Assembly: GCF_004346845.1 (NCBI RefSeq)
Contig: NZ_SMGI01000003.1
Coordinates: 124,001-188,000, forward strand
Direction of reading: 5' to 3'
Length of the DNA stretch: 64,000 nucleotides
DNA from: Winogradskyella wandonensis
GTDB lineage: Bacteria; Bacteroidota; Bacteroidia; Flavobacteriales; Flavobacteriaceae
Shown piece after piece: positions 42,804 through 51,514 of the stretch (its first letter is position 1; the number at the start of each line of letters is the position of its first letter). A program made the position numbers and the translations under genes. The notes under the pieces are model-generated. The model did not search any database. It worked only from the letters and a program-made list of their open reading frames with translations, and had not been told where the DNA came from.

Positions 42804-44212
42804 TCTTTTATCTGAGGTACATTTTTAATTTGATTCACACCATATTTATCAAACAAATATACAAGTGAGGTCATTGTGGCTGCACCCAATTCTAATTCAC
42901 GTTTATTAACTGCATCGAATGTATCATTAGAGGCATGATGATAATCGAAATAACGTTGAGAATCGGGTCTTAAACCCGCTAAAACAATATTATCGTTTTT
43001 GAGCGGACCAATATCTGCACCACTGTATCCTTTTTCGAAAAAATGAATAAGATAAGGCTTAAATAAACTACGCCATTGCTCTATTTGAGCCAAGTTAGCA
43101 TCACTACAATCAAAACTAAAACCTCTAGGTGTAAATCCGCCTGAATCACTTTCTAAAGCAAAAATATGGTTTTCACCCTTTTCTTTGGCAATCTCAGCGT
43201 ATTTACGACCACCACGAAGACCATTTTCTTCATTCATAAATAATACAACACGGATGCTTCGCTTTGGTTTTATTCCACTTTCTTTTAGTAGTCGCAAAAC
43301 TTCCATAGATTGTACAACACCTGCACCATCATCATGCGAGCCGTCGCCCAAATCCCAAGAATCTAAATGTCCACCAACGACCATAAATTCGTTAGGGAAT
43401 TCACTTCCTGTGATTTCACCAATAACATTGTACGATAAAACATCATCGTATTGTTGACAGCTTTGTTTGAAATAAAATTCTGGGTTTGCTCCGCTTGCAA
43501 TTATTTCCGAAAGCGTATTGGCATCATTAGTACTTATTGCTGCAGAGGGAATGCGCTTATCTTCTGGTAAGTCTAAATAGCCCATACTTCCTGTGTGCGG
43601 AAAATCGTCTTGACGTAAATTTAATGACCTAACAATAACACCAACAGCACCTAATTTTGATGCTTCATAAGCACCAGCATAACGTTGCTTTGAGCAACCG
43701 CCGTAAGCCTCGAACGTGTTGATTAAATCTGCTTGCATTGCGCCATTGAAGAATACAATTTTGCCTTTGACTTTTTCTTCACCAAGCTCAGCGAGCTCTT
43801 CAAAGCTTTTGACCTCAACAACTTTGGCTTGTAAACCTTTATCAGAAGTCGCTGTTGAACCACCAAGAGCACAAATATTAACAGATTCTTTAATTTTCAA
43901 ATCATTATTACCAACTATAATATATGCTTCTTCTTTTTCGCCACGAACCCATTTTGGGACCATAACTTCTTGTAACCAAACTTTATCAAGTCCTAATTTT
44001 TCTAGTTCAGCTTTTGTATATTCTACTGCTTTTTGAGCATTCTCAGAGCCCGACAAACGACCTCCGATTTCGTTAGATAAATAATCTAACCAATCGTAGC
44101 TTTGCCCATTGGTTAAGGATTGTTTGTAGATGTTTTTTAATGTTGCGGCATCGTCTTGAGCAAAAAGTGAAATGCTTAAAAACGTAAAAATAAAGGCTGC
44201 TATTCTATTCAT
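42800..44212 (-). CDS. M28 family metallopeptidase (carboxypeptidase Q-like) with PA domain
   Basis: This 470-residue exported peptidase has a signal peptide (RIAAFIFTFLSISLFAQ) and a PA insert at about residues 120-250. The co-catalytic zinc centre of M28 follows: GGHLDSWDLGDGSHDDGAGV near residue 282 (His and bridging Asp), MNEENGLRGG near 328 (Glu pair), ALESDSGGF near 353 (Asp) and YFDYHHASNDT near 434 (His). It probably removes N- or C-terminal residues from peptides outside the cytoplasmic membrane. Its start overlaps the 3' end of the PPK2 gene by 8 bases, so they are one operon. Confidence 0.92.
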   Translation of the reverse strand: MNRIAAFIFTFLSISLFAQDDAATLKNIYKQSLTNGQSYDWLDYLSNEIGGRLSGSENAQKAVEYTKAELEKLGLDKVWLQEVMVPKWVRGEKEEAYIIVGNNDLKIKESVNICALGGSTATSDKGLQAKVVEVKSFEELAELGEEKVKGKIVFFNGAMQADLINTFEAYGGCSKQRYAGAYEASKLGAVGVIVRSLNLRQDDFPHTGSMGYLDLPEDKRIPSAAISTNDANTLSEIIASGANPEFYFKQSCQQYDDVLSYNVIGEITGSEFPNEFMVVGGHLDSWDLGDGSHDDGAGVVQSMEVLRLLKESGIKPKRSIRVVLFMNEENGLRGGRKYAEIAKEKGENHIFALESDSGGFTPRGFSFDCSDANLAQIEQWRSLFKPYLIHFFEKGYSGADIGPLKNDNIVLAGLRPDSQRYFDYHHASNDTFDAVNKRELELGAATMTSLVYLFDKYGVNQIKNVPQIKD

Positions 44213-45083
44213 TTTCTAATTGGGATTTATATAATTCTATATTTTCTTTTTCGTCATTTGGCATTACTGGCTCAACGATATCTTTGTATTCTCTTAGTGT
44301 ATCGTACAAGATTTTTGCAACAATATATCGCGCGGTTGGCTTGTCATCTGCTGGGATATTAAACCATGGTGCGTGGTCTTTGGACGTGTTGTTTAACGCA
44401 TCTTCGTAACAGTCTTGATATTTGTCCCAAAGTTTGCGCTCTTTTAAATCTCCAGCTTCAAATTTCCAGTTTTTATCTGGCTTGTTTAAGCGACGTAACA
44501 GTCTGTTTTTTTGCTCATCTTTTGATAAGTTTAAAAAGAACTTAAAAATAATAGTTCCGTTATCTGCAATGTGTTTTTCAAAATTATTTATTTCTTGAAA
44601 ACGACGTTGCCAAAAATCATAAGTAACATCTTCTACTGACTGGATATCTGGCATATTCTCGTACAACAAGTAATTGGGATGCACGCGCGTTACAAGAACA
44701 TTTTCGTAATGTGTTCGATTAAAAATTCCAAATTTTCCACGTGCTGGTAGAGCCAAATAATGACGCCATAAGTAATCGTGTTTTAACTCTAAATCGGTTG
44801 GTTTTTTAAAGCTGTGTGCTTCAATTCCCCTAACATTAAATTCTTTAAAAACTTCTCTTATTAAACTATCCTTCCCAGCGGTATCCATACCTTGAATACA
44901 CATTAAAACCGAATATTTACCATGCGCATACATAGTATTTTGAATATCAGCAAGCTTTTTACTGAGCTTATTCATTTTCTTTTCAATGACTTTCTCTTCC
45001 TCTTCTAAATTATACTTAGTAGTAAGCTCATTGATTTTAATTGGTGCTGAAATTCTAAATTCGTCCGTACTAATGCTTTTCAT
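44205..45083 (-). CDS. polyphosphate kinase 2 family protein
   Basis: This 292-residue PPK2 protein shows the Walker A GMDTAGKDSLIREVFKEFN near residue 66, the Walker B-like ARGKFGIFNRTHYENVLVTRVHP near residue 115 (PPK2 proteins have a GxxxxFDRSWY-type motif there; here FNRTHYE), and the lid region LNLSKDEQKNRLLRRLNKPDKNWKF near residue 190. PPK2 enzymes transfer phosphate between polyphosphate and nucleotides. The FNRTHYENV form matches the class that phosphorylates nucleoside mono- or diphosphates; exact specificity is inference. Co-transcribed with the M28 peptidase downstream. Confidence 0.9.
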   Translation of the reverse strand: MKSISTDEFRISAPIKINELTTKYNLEEEEKVIEKKMNKLSKKLADIQNTMYAHGKYSVLMCIQGMDTAGKDSLIREVFKEFNVRGIEAHSFKKPTDLELKHDYLWRHYLALPARGKFGIFNRTHYENVLVTRVHPNYLLYENMPDIQSVEDVTYDFWQRRFQEINNFEKHIADNGTIIFKFFLNLSKDEQKNRLLRRLNKPDKNWKFEAGDLKERKLWDKYQDCYEDALNNTSKDHAPWFNIPADDKPTARYIVAKILYDTLREYKDIVEPVMPNDEKENIELYKSQLENE

Positions 45084-45279
45084 AAAAACGGTTTATTATT
45101 TACTAATGTTTTGAAACTAAACCTTAAATATAATGTAATTATAAAAAATTGTAAGGTGACGCTACATCGGAAAACAAATATTAGGTCTAGAAACTACCGT
45201 ATATCGATTATTTCTCTTAAAAGTTGTCTAGCTATTTAGATTTAGTATTTTCGTTTTTACCCAAACCAAACCCCAAATT

Positions 45280-46011
45280 ATGAAGAAGTATTACCTACTT
45301 ATCCTACCGCTATTTTTATGTTTTTATGCAACGGCTCAAGATGTACATGTTATTTTAGGAAAATGCAGTCGAAACGCAGTTTCTGGACATAAATCCTATA
45401 ATCTAGGGAATTTAAAGTACTATGCAAATCGCTCTAAAAATGCTATTGACCAACTTGTTGCTAATACCGATTTTATAACTTGTGATGCTGCGTACGATTT
45501 ATCCAAGAGTATTACAATACATTTAGAATCTGCCTTATTGACTGAAGATTTTGCGACAGCAAAGGCACACCTAATTAAGGTTGAAGAGACTAGTGTAGAA
45601 ATTTTTAATGCCTATAACCTATGTAGCCTAAACAATGGTAGCGAAGTTTCAGAAGATTCTAATACAAATGACTTATCTAAATTAGAAGAACAGCAGGACG
45701 CTTTAAAACAACAACAAGAAGTTCTTGAGAAAAAAGAACAAGAACTAAAACAACAACTTATTAAACAAAATAAAAAGAAAGCCCAACTCGAAAAACTAGA
45801 GTTTGTTAAGCGCAACAAGGCAACAGTTCTAGCTAGTATTAGTAGTTACAATTCTTTGTTAAAATCTTGCAATTGCTCTGGAAAAATCAATGAGCCAAAT
45901 GAAATGATTGATATTGCAGAAAAAAACATAGATGCGTTGAAAATTCTATATCTAAATAAATCAATCCGTTTAGCTAGAAATTATATTAAGCTACTTGAAG
46001 AATGTCAATAA
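45280..46011 (+). CDS. exported coiled-coil protein of unknown function
   Basis: This 243-residue protein begins with a signal peptide (KKYYLLILPLFLCFYATAQ). A helical domain with paired Cys follows (LGKCSRNAVSGHKSYNLGNLKYYANRSKNAIDQL, FITCDAAYDL). A Gln-, Glu- and Lys-rich coiled coil spans about residues 133-175 (SKLEEQQDALKQQQEVLEKK and onward), and a final helical segment has SCNCSG and a terminal EECQ. I recognise no named family. It stands alone between divergent PPK2 and the convergent response regulator (1-bp gap). Probably periplasmic. Confidence 0.75.
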   Translation: MKKYYLLILPLFLCFYATAQDVHVILGKCSRNAVSGHKSYNLGNLKYYANRSKNAIDQLVANTDFITCDAAYDLSKSITIHLESALLTEDFATAKAHLIKVEETSVEIFNAYNLCSLNNGSEVSEDSNTNDLSKLEEQQDALKQQQEVLEKKEQELKQQLIKQNKKKAQLEKLEFVKRNKATVLASISSYNSLLKSCNCSGKINEPNEMIDIAEKNIDALKILYLNKSIRLARNYIKLLEECQ

Positions 46012-46012
46012 A

Positions 46013-47176
46013 TTATTTAGACGCAAAAGATTTAACATCGGCTTCGCTAACTTCTTTTTCACCAAGAATAATTAAACGTTCTACAACGTTACGCAACTCT
46101 CGTATATTACCAGTCCAATCGTAATTTTGAAGCAGTTTTATGGCTTTATCAGAAAATGACTTTGGTGCTGAGCCTTGTTCTTCAGAAATCTTTTTTGCAA
46201 AATGATTTATTAATAACGGAATATCTTCTCGTCTGTCGTTTAGGGCTGGAACTTCTATAAGTATTACAGCTAGACGATGGTATAAATCCTCACGAAACTT
46301 ACCGTCTTCTATTTCCTTTTTTAAATCTTTGTTTGTAGCTGCTACAACTCTGACATCTACTTTTATATCTTTATCGCTACCTACACGTTGAATACGACTT
46401 TCTTGAAGTGCACGTAATACTTTTGCTTGGGCAGAAAGGCTCATATCTCCAATTTCATCAAGAAAAATGGTACCGCCATTGGCAGCTTCAAATTTACCTG
46501 CACGGTCTTTTGCCGCAGAGGTAAAGGCACCTTTTACATGACCAAATAATTCGCTTTCAATTAACTCGCTAGGAATTGCCGCGCAATTAACCTCAATCAT
46601 TGGGCCTTTACTACGCTCACTTTTCTGGTGTAACCAATGCGCAACAAGTTCTTTACCCGTTCCGTTAGGTCCAGTGACTAAAACTCGAGCATCAGTTGGC
46701 GCTACCTTATCTATCATCTCCTTAATACGACCAATGGCAGGACTATCTCCAATCATCTCGTATTTTTTAGATACCTTCTTCTTTAGTCTTTTGTTCTCTA
46801 CAACTAATTCTTTCCTATCTAATGCAATACGTACGGTATTTAAAAGACGATTTAAATCTGGTGGTTTAGAGATATAATCAAAAGCACCGAGACGCATTGT
46901 GTTTACAGCTGTATCCAAATCGCCATGACCAGAAATCATAACCACTGGCGTTTCTGGTTTTATCTTTTTCACAGCCTCTAATACCTCAACACCATCCATT
47001 TTAGGCATTTTTATATCGCAGAGTACTAAGTCGTAATCTTTCTTTTTAATCATTTCTACACCTGCCAATCCATCTTCGGCCTCTTCAACAGCGTAGGTAT
47101 CACTTTCTTCAGATAAAATTTTTACTAGTACACGACGAATAGCCGCTTCATCTTCTATAATTAATATATGTTGCAT
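46013..47176 (-). CDS. sigma-54-type response regulator (REC-AAA+) lacking a DNA-binding domain
   Basis: This 387-residue NtrC-family protein has a receiver domain (residues ~1-120) with phospho-acceptor Asp in DLVLCDIKMPKMDG near residue 54 and Lys in YISKPPD. A sigma-54 AAA+ domain (~140-375) shows Walker A TGPNGTGKE, the loop GAFTSA (GAFTGA in most), Walker B GGTIFLDEIGD, VVAATNKDL and NIRELRNVVERL. The protein stops right after the AAA+ domain, without the Fis-type helix-turn-helix, so it must act from solution or through a partner. It is the last gene of the ABC-MscS-DUF6268 operon. No histidine kinase is adjacent. Confidence 0.92.
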   Translation of the reverse strand: MQHILIIEDEAAIRRVLVKILSEESDTYAVEEAEDGLAGVEMIKKKDYDLVLCDIKMPKMDGVEVLEAVKKIKPETPVVMISGHGDLDTAVNTMRLGAFDYISKPPDLNRLLNTVRIALDRKELVVENKRLKKKVSKKYEMIGDSPAIGRIKEMIDKVAPTDARVLVTGPNGTGKELVAHWLHQKSERSKGPMIEVNCAAIPSELIESELFGHVKGAFTSAAKDRAGKFEAANGGTIFLDEIGDMSLSAQAKVLRALQESRIQRVGSDKDIKVDVRVVAATNKDLKKEIEDGKFREDLYHRLAVILIEVPALNDRREDIPLLINHFAKKISEEQGSAPKSFSDKAIKLLQNYDWTGNIRELRNVVERLIILGEKEVSEADVKSFASK

Positions 47177-47177
47177 A

Positions 47178-48071
47178 TTATATTTTAAATTTTATTCCCG
47201 TTCTAAGATAGAAAGCATTTCTTTGATTTAATTGAAAAATATTATCTCTATCACTATTTCTAAGAATGTTGTTTAATCTAAAGGTAAAACCCGAGTACAT
47301 GTAGGCTACCAAATTATCTGTAAAGCAATATTCGTACCCAAGTCCTCCTACTGCTACAGACAAGGATATATTTGTTGCCTCTTTGCCATCAACTACAATT
47401 GGACTTTGCAGGTTTGCAAAGTAACCATCTAAGGTTGTAAACAGCTGTAAGATACTACTACTATTAAAATAATACTTAAGATTAGATTTGGGGATTCCTG
47501 CACTAAACGACCAATTTTTGTTGATTTGCCTAAAGTAATTTACAAATGGTAAAGGAAAAGGTATCCCTGCTGTGGTATTATAAGTTAATCCTAATACCAA
47601 TCTATATGGCTTTTTTAAATCATCTGCTTTAGTTCTGTCTTTAATGTAAAATACGCCTCCATTAAGAAACACATCATCCATAGTCACCGTACCATTTAGT
47701 GTAGAGGCAATACGTGGATTGATTTTAAAACCTAGTCTTGTATTTTCTCCTGTTTTAAAAGTGTAACCTAGATTTAAATCAATAATATTTAGCGCACTTA
47801 ATTCCTGTGTGTTAAACGGATAATCTTCTTCAAGGTTTAGTAATATCCTATTATATTCTGCCCCTACAACAAGATAATTTTCGTCTCCAACCTTTATAGG
47901 ATAATTTAATAAAGCTCTAAGACGCGTGTACTGGTCTTCGGATTTACTGCTGGGAATAAATGAGTACTCTAGGCGAGCTAAATCCGTCAATTGGGCATTT
48001 ATTCTTTGGCATATTAAAAAGCAGGCTAACCCTAAAAAAAGCTTGATAATTATGACTTGTGCTAACTTCAT
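47178..48071 (-). CDS. DUF6268 family outer-membrane beta-barrel protein
   Basis: This 297-residue protein has a signal peptide (IIIKLFLGLACFLICQRINAQ) and alternating amphipathic strands throughout: RLEYSFIPSSKSEDQYTRLRA, YLVVGAEYNRILL, LGFKINPRIAS, LVLGLTYNTTAGIPFPLPFVNYF, YMYSGFTFRLNNIL. It ends FYLRTGIKFKI with the aromatic or hydrophobic C-terminus usual for outer-membrane barrels. The features fit DUF6268, of unknown function. It overlaps the MscS start by 1 base and is 1 bp ahead of the response regulator. Confidence 0.82.
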   Translation of the reverse strand: MKLAQVIIIKLFLGLACFLICQRINAQLTDLARLEYSFIPSSKSEDQYTRLRALLNYPIKVGDENYLVVGAEYNRILLNLEEDYPFNTQELSALNIIDLNLGYTFKTGENTRLGFKINPRIASTLNGTVTMDDVFLNGGVFYIKDRTKADDLKKPYRLVLGLTYNTTAGIPFPLPFVNYFRQINKNWSFSAGIPKSNLKYYFNSSSILQLFTTLDGYFANLQSPIVVDGKEATNISLSVAVGGLGYEYCFTDNLVAYMYSGFTFRLNNILRNSDRDNIFQLNQRNAFYLRTGIKFKI

Positions 48072-48952
48072 TAATTGCCTTGTTTGATATGTATATCTCT
48101 TTGAGGAAAGGGTATGGTAATATTATTCTCGGTAAACAATCGGTTTATTGTAAATCGTATCTCACTTTTCGGAATAGCTCCTATAAAACTATCGTCTAAA
48201 GTAAAAATTAATCTAAAATTTAACGAACTATCGCCAAAGTTAGTAAACAGAACTAAAGGCTCTGGATACCCTAAAACAGACTCATGACTCCTAGCGGCCT
48301 CAATTAATAACTTTTTAACCAATTCTACGTCACTGCCGTAAGCGACACCTACGTCTACACTCTCGCGGGTCAATGTTCCGTTTTGAGTCCAATTGTACAG
48401 CGTATTTGTTAAATACAAATGATTTGGAATTACCAAAACCTTGTTGTCTATGGTCACTGCTCTTGTTGTCCGTAGTTTAATTTCTTCAACGCGCCCCACT
48501 TTTCCGTCAAGTTCTATGATATCGCCAACATGAACTGATTGGTCAATTAGTATAAAAACTCCAGAAATAATGTCCTGAAAAAATGTTTGAAGCGCCAAAC
48601 CAACACCAATAAGCAATGCTGCTGAAGCTGCGAATACAGCATTAAGGTTAATGCCAATAGAATCTAAAGTGACAAGAAGGATGATTACATAAATTAACCA
48701 CCTAAAATAGCCAAATACCACCTGAAATTTTCCTGTATCGTTCTCTGGTATTTTACGAGTTAGAATGCGATATATTATCCTTAACACTATGGTAGTAATA
48801 AAAATTACCGTAGTTAATACAAGTAAATCTAAAACAGATATCGAAATCTCTTTAGTTAAGTCAACATGTAAGTTTAAAAAGGATTGCACTTTCTCCCAAA
48901 CAGAACTTTCTGTAATGGCTTCCTCTATTTTTCCTAAATCTTGAAATATCAT
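48071..48952 (-). CDS. small-conductance mechanosensitive channel (MscS family)
   Basis: This 293-residue protein has about three N-terminal transmembrane helices. The third, pore-lining helix (LNAVFAASAALLIGVGLALQTFFQDIISG) has the Ala/Gly-rich packing of MscS. A beta domain follows with VGDIIELDGKVGRVEEIKLRTTRAV and VLVIPNHLYLTNTLYNWT near residues 145-190, then the C-terminal alpha/beta domain. It opens on membrane tension to release solutes on hypo-osmotic shock. Third gene of the five-gene operon, 4 bp after the ABC permease. Confidence 0.93.
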   Translation of the reverse strand: MIFQDLGKIEEAITESSVWEKVQSFLNLHVDLTKEISISVLDLLVLTTVIFITTIVLRIIYRILTRKIPENDTGKFQVVFGYFRWLIYVIILLVTLDSIGINLNAVFAASAALLIGVGLALQTFFQDIISGVFILIDQSVHVGDIIELDGKVGRVEEIKLRTTRAVTIDNKVLVIPNHLYLTNTLYNWTQNGTLTRESVDVGVAYGSDVELVKKLLIEAARSHESVLGYPEPLVLFTNFGDSSLNFRLIFTLDDSFIGAIPKSEIRFTINRLFTENNITIPFPQRDIHIKQGN

Positions 48953-48956
48953 GACC

Positions 48957-50267
48957 CTAATATTTTAACCATTTAAAAATCTCTTTATACGTTGGTTTTT
49001 TACCATACATTAAAATTCCCACGCGATATATTTTTGCTGCAAACCAAACTGTAACTACAAATGTCCCTACCAGTAACAATAGACTAATTAATTGCTGCCA
49101 TAATGGTACGCCGAATGGTATACGCATTAACATAACAACAGGTGATGTAAATGGAATAAACGAAAAAACAGTAGAAACCGTACCGTGAGGGTCGTCTATT
49201 ACCGTAAACACACCAACATAAACCGCTAGAATAAGTGGCATTAAAATAGGTAACATAAACTGCTGTGTATCGGTTTCGTTATCTACAGCCGCACCAACAG
49301 CTGCATAGAGTGAACTATAAAGCAGATAACCACCAATAAAGAACAATAAAAACGCTATAATTAAGTTGGCTAAAGGCAAATTCTGAAATGATTGAACAGC
49401 TAAATTAATCTCATTTTCTATTCTTGGACTTTCCATCGCAGTTTGTATGAATTCTTGCTGTTGTCCTTGAGCCGCCATGAGGTCTATGCCAAATACAAGG
49501 CTTACTATAGTTGTTAAAATTCCTAAAAGAATAATCCAAATAGCAAATTGGGTAACTCCAGCCAGAGAAGTCCCTACAATCTTACCCATCATTAACTGAA
49601 TGGGTTTTACGGATGAAATAATTACCTCGATAATACGGCTTGTCTTCTCTTCGATAACACTACGCATTATCATATTTCCATAGATAATAATAAACATAAA
49701 CAGCAAATAACCTGCGATACCACCAAAAGCTAACTTAAAGATATTATCAATCTTCGAGCTTTTCTGACCATCAAAACTTTCTTGATTAATGCTAATATTA
49801 GCTCTAGAATCCTCAATTTTTTGTTGGTCTAAGCCGTTAGAAATAAGTTTTAATTCTCTAAGCTTTTGCTCAATTTTTCCTTCTAAACCAGAAATAATAG
49901 TTAGAGAGGGCGAATCCTCAGAATAAAAACTTACCGAAGCAGCAACCTCGTCCAAATCGCCACGACCTACATACAACAAACCATAGTGCTCTTCTTCCTT
50001 TACAAAAGTCTTAGCTTTTTCTAAAGATATACCATTAAGATAGTTGTATGTTGTATTGTCTGTATTGGTAAAAACTTCTGTCAATAATCCAGACTCATCA
50101 AGTATAGAAATGGTACGTTTTTTATCATTATTTAATTGCGCCAAATATGCCACTACACTTATTAGTGCTACCATAATTAGTGGGCTAACGAACGTCATTA
50201 CAATAAAGGATTTATTTCTAACCTTATTGAGGTACTCTCGTTTTATAATTAGAGGTAAATGATTCAT
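48957..50267 (-). CDS. ABC transporter permease, NatB/YhaP-like
   Basis: This 436-residue ABC-2 permease has one N-terminal transmembrane helix (SFIVMTFVSPLIMVALISVVAYLAQL), a ~150-residue extracytoplasmic domain, then five or six more helices. RSVIEEKTSRIIEVIISSVKPIQLMMGKIVG near residue 205 is the characteristic NatB/LinB motif before the second helix. NatB-type permeases with NatA ATPases export sodium or other cations or antibiotics in some bacteria; the cargo here is unknown. It starts 2 bp after the ATPase gene, and MscS follows after 4 bp. Confidence 0.9.
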   Translation of the reverse strand: MNHLPLIIKREYLNKVRNKSFIVMTFVSPLIMVALISVVAYLAQLNNDKKRTISILDESGLLTEVFTNTDNTTYNYLNGISLEKAKTFVKEEEHYGLLYVGRGDLDEVAASVSFYSEDSPSLTIISGLEGKIEQKLRELKLISNGLDQQKIEDSRANISINQESFDGQKSSKIDNIFKLAFGGIAGYLLFMFIIIYGNMIMRSVIEEKTSRIIEVIISSVKPIQLMMGKIVGTSLAGVTQFAIWIILLGILTTIVSLVFGIDLMAAQGQQQEFIQTAMESPRIENEINLAVQSFQNLPLANLIIAFLLFFIGGYLLYSSLYAAVGAAVDNETDTQQFMLPILMPLILAVYVGVFTVIDDPHGTVSTVFSFIPFTSPVVMLMRIPFGVPLWQQLISLLLLVGTFVVTVWFAAKIYRVGILMYGKKPTYKEIFKWLKY

Positions 50268-50269
50268 TC

Positions 50270-51196
50270 TTAGTTATTTTTTACAGTTTGAATGAAAATG
50301 TCATTTGCAGAAGGAATAACTTCAACAAAATGATGCACTTCGGCTTTCGCGGTTAAAAATGATAACAATTCGTTTGGAGACGTTTCTGGTGTTATTCTCA
50401 CGTTCAGCTTTATATCATCATACACATTTTTAAAAGATGCGGGCAACACATCGAACTTTTCCTTTATTTCTGCGATAACTGTCTCGCTATTTTGTGATTG
50501 TAATCCAACTTCAAACGTATTCGACTTAAATTGGCGCTTAATGTCAATTAAGTTACCGTCTAATATCTTATTTGATTTGTGAATTAAAGCAATATGGTCG
50601 CACAGCTCCTCGACAGATTCCATACGATGCGTAGAAAAAATTACGGTCGCACCGTCGGCTCTAAGCTTTAAAATTTCGTCCTTTATAATATTTGCATTAA
50701 TAGGGTCAAAGCCTGAAAATGGCTCATCAAAAATTAGCAGCTTCGGGCGGTGCAATACAGTTACAATAAATTGAATTTTTTGCGCTTGTCCTTTACTTAA
50801 TTCTTGAATTTTCTTATTCCACCACGACCCGATTTCAAACTTATCAAACCAATATTTTAACTGGGTTTTAGCTTCTGATTTGGACATACCTTTAAGTTGG
50901 GCCAGATACAAGGCTTGCTCACCAACTTTCATGGATTTATATAAACCACGTTCTTCTGGTAAATAACCGATGTCTTTTATGTGCTCTGGCTTTAAAGCTT
51001 GTCCATCTAAAATAACACGACCTTCGTCTGGAAGCGTAATCTGGTTTATAATTCTAATCAACGTTGTTTTACCCGCACCATTAGGCCCGAGTAATCCAAA
51101 AATACTGCCTTGCGGAACAGCAATAGAAACGTTGTTAAGAGCTCTGAATTTTCCAAAATTTTTTGAAACAGATTCAGCTACCAACAATTTGTTCAT
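50270..51196 (-). CDS. ABC transporter ATP-binding protein, NatA-like
   Basis: This 308-residue ABC ATPase shows Walker A GPNGAGKTT near residue 36, Q-loop IGYLPEERGLYKSM near residue 80, signature LSKGQAQKIQFIVTVL near residue 132 (LSKGQ variant), Walker B LLIFDEPFSGFDPIN near 155 and the H-switch FSTHRMESV. It ends with a ~90-residue C-terminal extension. The EERGLY motif and the neighbouring permease place it in the NatA/YhaQ exporter group. It heads the five-gene operon. A TATATTTA box on the minus strand at 51226-51233 is a candidate promoter. Confidence 0.92.
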   Translation of the reverse strand: MNKLLVAESVSKNFGKFRALNNVSIAVPQGSIFGLLGPNGAGKTTLIRIINQITLPDEGRVILDGQALKPEHIKDIGYLPEERGLYKSMKVGEQALYLAQLKGMSKSEAKTQLKYWFDKFEIGSWWNKKIQELSKGQAQKIQFIVTVLHRPKLLIFDEPFSGFDPINANIIKDEILKLRADGATVIFSTHRMESVEELCDHIALIHKSNKILDGNLIDIKRQFKSNTFEVGLQSQNSETVIAEIKEKFDVLPASFKNVYDDIKLNVRITPETSPNELLSFLTAKAEVHHFVEVIPSANDIFIQTVKNN

Positions 51197-51514
51197 ATAT
51201 GATTTTTGTGTTTTCCTAAGAACTGTAAATATATTAAATGTAACACGGAATACTAAGGATATTGCCGAATATCTAGTAAAACTAAAAAGTTAAACAAAAT
51301 GAAAAAATATCTTGTAAAAAGAGATAATGGTCTAGAGATAACTAAAAATAAAAATCTTAAAATAAAGCTTGAACTAAGCTTATATCAGAAAAACAAAACC
51401 CACCCTTATCGCAAAATAAGGATGGGAAAAAATTGCTATGAAAAAGAAAAATTACCGCTAATTAGCATTAGCGATAATTCAAATATACTCTTTTTTATGA
51501 TATTGGAGTAAATT
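51197..51514. other. intergenic region between dnaJ and the NatA-like gene
   Basis: This 318-bp spacer holds a candidate -7 box for the NatA-like gene (minus strand TATATTTA, 51226-51233) and the terminator of the dnaJ transcript (51389-51426). A 70-codon plus-strand frame (51299-51511) runs straight through that terminator and has Lys-rich composition without recognisable domains. I do not accept it as a gene. Confidence 0.6.
51389..51426 (-). terminator. intrinsic terminator of grpE-dnaJ
   Basis: On the minus strand CCCATCCTTAT (51426-51416) pairs with ATAAGGGTGGG (51409-51399), an 11-bp stem with one G-T pair and a 6-base loop. TTTTGTTTTT follows. It lies about 90 bases after the dnaJ stop. 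On the plus strand the stem has a C-A mismatch, so the minus direction is the functional one. Confidence 0.87.

Noticed and set aside
51299-51511. 70-codon plus-strand frame between dnaJ and the NatA-like gene
   Set aside because: It runs through the dnaJ terminator hairpin, is Lys- and Asn-rich without domain features, and has no promoter of its own that I can see.
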